A stretch of 64,000 bases of DNA, from assembly GCF_029962835.1 (NCBI RefSeq), contig NC_080587.1, positions 55,333,528-55,397,527 of the forward strand. The letters run 5' to 3'. The position numbers and the translations under genes were made by a program. The notes under the pieces are model-generated. The model had not been told where the DNA came from. It ran no database searches and saw only the letters and a program-made list of their open reading frames with translations. The stretch's first letter is position 1; every line of letters begins with the position of its first letter. Shown here piece after piece: positions 62,616-64,000 of this stretch. This DNA is from Magnolia sinica. Its lineage: Eukaryota; Streptophyta; Magnoliopsida; Magnoliales; Magnoliaceae.

Positions 62616-63658
62616 GATAATCTATACATTATTAGTGTATAAGGAATTTAGACAAAATAGGTTAACGGGCAGACTATCTTTCGAAGTTCATATGCACAAT
62701 ATGTATGCCAGAATGGTCTGTGATTCGGGACCTAATTCCTAACTGTCTGTTGCCCATTTGAGAAATTTCTTGGGCCAGAAAAATATCCCTATTGGCTATA
62801 TGTTCTTAATACTTCTCAAAGGCAAAGTAATAAACTTTTAATTGTAAGTGGTCGGGCCAACACAGAAGGAAGGTTGTGTAGTGGGCCTAAGCTGGATACA
62901 TAGACCTTCTGCCTAGCTATGACAGAAAATTTATCGTATTAGTTCTTAATCCTAGTTGATCTCGATCTTTTGCTTGATCAGATCATTGAGTTCATTGGTA
63001 ACTATCAGGATCGAGATTTCGATTCAAACCGCGAATACTTCGCTTATATATAATTTCTCTACTATATGTTCCCAATTGTAATAAGTCCTTGGGAAGGCAA
63101 TTTTAAGGGGTGTATTGATTTGACCTAACGTTAAATCCAAGGGATATATAAGTTTTCTCTGAGCGTGAATAGTTTCTAAGTCAAAACAACCTTCCTAAGA
63201 GTTATTAAAGAAGCTTATAAGTATTGAGGGGATCCAACGAAGGAATGGGGCTTCAAACCAACCTAATCAAGCCAACTAACTAAGTCTATCTTTCAATTAT
63301 CTTAGCATAATCAGTCTTTTACATTCCTTAGTATAACTAGTAGCCTAGTCTTAACTTGGGAGTAATGGTAATCCAATAGTTGTGATCCAAAGTCTACGCT
63401 CATACAGTAGATGATTTCATACCATTTCTAATACAAGAAATTGTTTTATTGCTTAGGGTCAAAAGTTGTCTGATTGGAATTGAGTTCCCGAACTTGAATT
63501 TAACTGCGCTGGAGCACTTCACACATGACGATACTAGTTAAGGAGGTCCTCTGGTTCATGTTATTAATTTATTGGATTTCCTAAACTGCTAGTTTTTTCT
63601 TGAAATCTAGAAGTACCAATTCTAGGTCCAAAACTCTAAATGTCCCAACATTTGATGG

Positions 63659-63862
63659 TCATTGTTTATGAACTAAACTACAATGTTTAGTCTCCTGTTT
63701 CGACCTTCGCTCGGCGCTCGTACTAGTCTCGGCACTCGTCTTCTTCCTAGAACGGCTTGAACAGCTAGGCTCGGCTTCATCCAGGGCCGCTATCTTCTTC
63801 CTTATAAGGGAAAGGAGTGTTGAGATAGAGAAAATAGCGGTGACAAGCTCAAAGAGAGCCAT
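63659..63862 (-). pseudogene. N-terminal fragment of the B2-type plant transposon protein gene
   Basis: From ATG at 63862 the protein begins MALFELVTAIFSISTLLSL, differing from the B2 copy (MALFEFITAIFSISTLLSL) at two of the first 19 positions, and continues with a KK...DEAEPS segment like KK...DEAGPS in B2. The Met at the second start (MGKK) of B2 is Ile here, so the upstream Met would be required. It then turns into a low-complexity Ser/Thr/Glu stretch and stops after 67 residues, without the conserved domain. The upstream flank also resembles B2. It lies in the interior of element D. Confidence 0.65.
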
Positions 63863-64000
63863 GGAGGTGAAAAGGCTTTGGGAATGGAGTGGACTTAAAG
63901 GTGTGAAGGTTATGAGACATAAAATGTGGGTTTTGTGCCCAAATGAGTAGAATTAAAGAAGATGGAGAGTTGTAAGAGATAGGTTTAGGGAAATGGTAGT

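Larger units (their letters stand above)
61942..64000 (-). mobile_element. Element D interior (runs off window)
   Basis: It begins with the minus-strand polypurine tract (61942-61955). No gag or pol motif is visible in 2 kb. It contains sequence shared with the C interior (62850-63060), a host-gene-like fragment on the plus strand and an N-terminal piece of the same gene carried by B2. The 5' LTR should lie beyond 64000. Confidence 0.65.

Overview
This is a nuclear plant window with no confidently intact host gene. A flowering plant is indicated by CACTA and PIF/Harbinger transposons, tRNA-iMet-type primer binding sites (TGGTATCAGAGC), Ty3/gypsy retrotransposons with 3-5 kb LTRs, and a long block of degenerate CCTAAAC telomere-like repeats. 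GC content is low, microsatellites are frequent, and a dispersed 'cccaccatgatgt...tatccacaccgtcc' family recurs. A woody, TE-rich, perhaps early-diverging angiosperm is only my impression from memory.

Layout. 1-4198: a foldback hairpin (432-757), a triplicated ~167-bp repeat (1050-1535) and a 2.7-kb telomere-like composite satellite (1536-4198). 4490-5326: remnant of a CACTA element. 5327-18967: a diverged minus-strand LTR (called F'), split by a complete non-autonomous CACTA element (11093-18757, TSD ATC) that itself carries a PIF/Harbinger MITE (15058-16248, TSD TAA). 18968-22520: unassigned DNA with a hairpin, a TA microsatellite and one copy of the dispersed inverted-repeat family. 22530-24531: a minus-strand gypsy gag/protease remnant, leader and PBS, then part of its LTR.

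From 25430 to beyond the right edge lies a nest built on one large minus-strand non-autonomous LTR element (C). Its 3' LTR (25430-40275) carries a Sirevirus-like solo LTR (25892-27621) and a long solo LTR F (28097-36087, TSD TCCTA), and F in turn carries solo LTR B1 (29409-32497, TSD TAAAT). C's ~1.8-kb non-coding interior (40276-40664 plus 52198-53592) was split by B2, a full-length 11.5-kb Ty3/gypsy chromovirus-like element (40670-52192). C's 5' LTR (53593-57870) is interrupted by element D (3' LTR 57871-61941, interior to the window end).

The most notable item is B2. It keeps PBS, reverse transcriptase, RNase H, integrase and PPT, but the gag and protease region is replaced by a ~2-kb gene-like unit. 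That unit encodes a protein resembling the 'putative plant transposon protein' domain family, with UTR-like flanks. The related element D carries a homologous N-terminal piece, plus an antisense fragment that looks like a NO VEIN-type host gene. All coding regions here are broken by stops or frameshifts, so I call them pseudogenes. B2 could move only with proteins supplied in trans, if at all.
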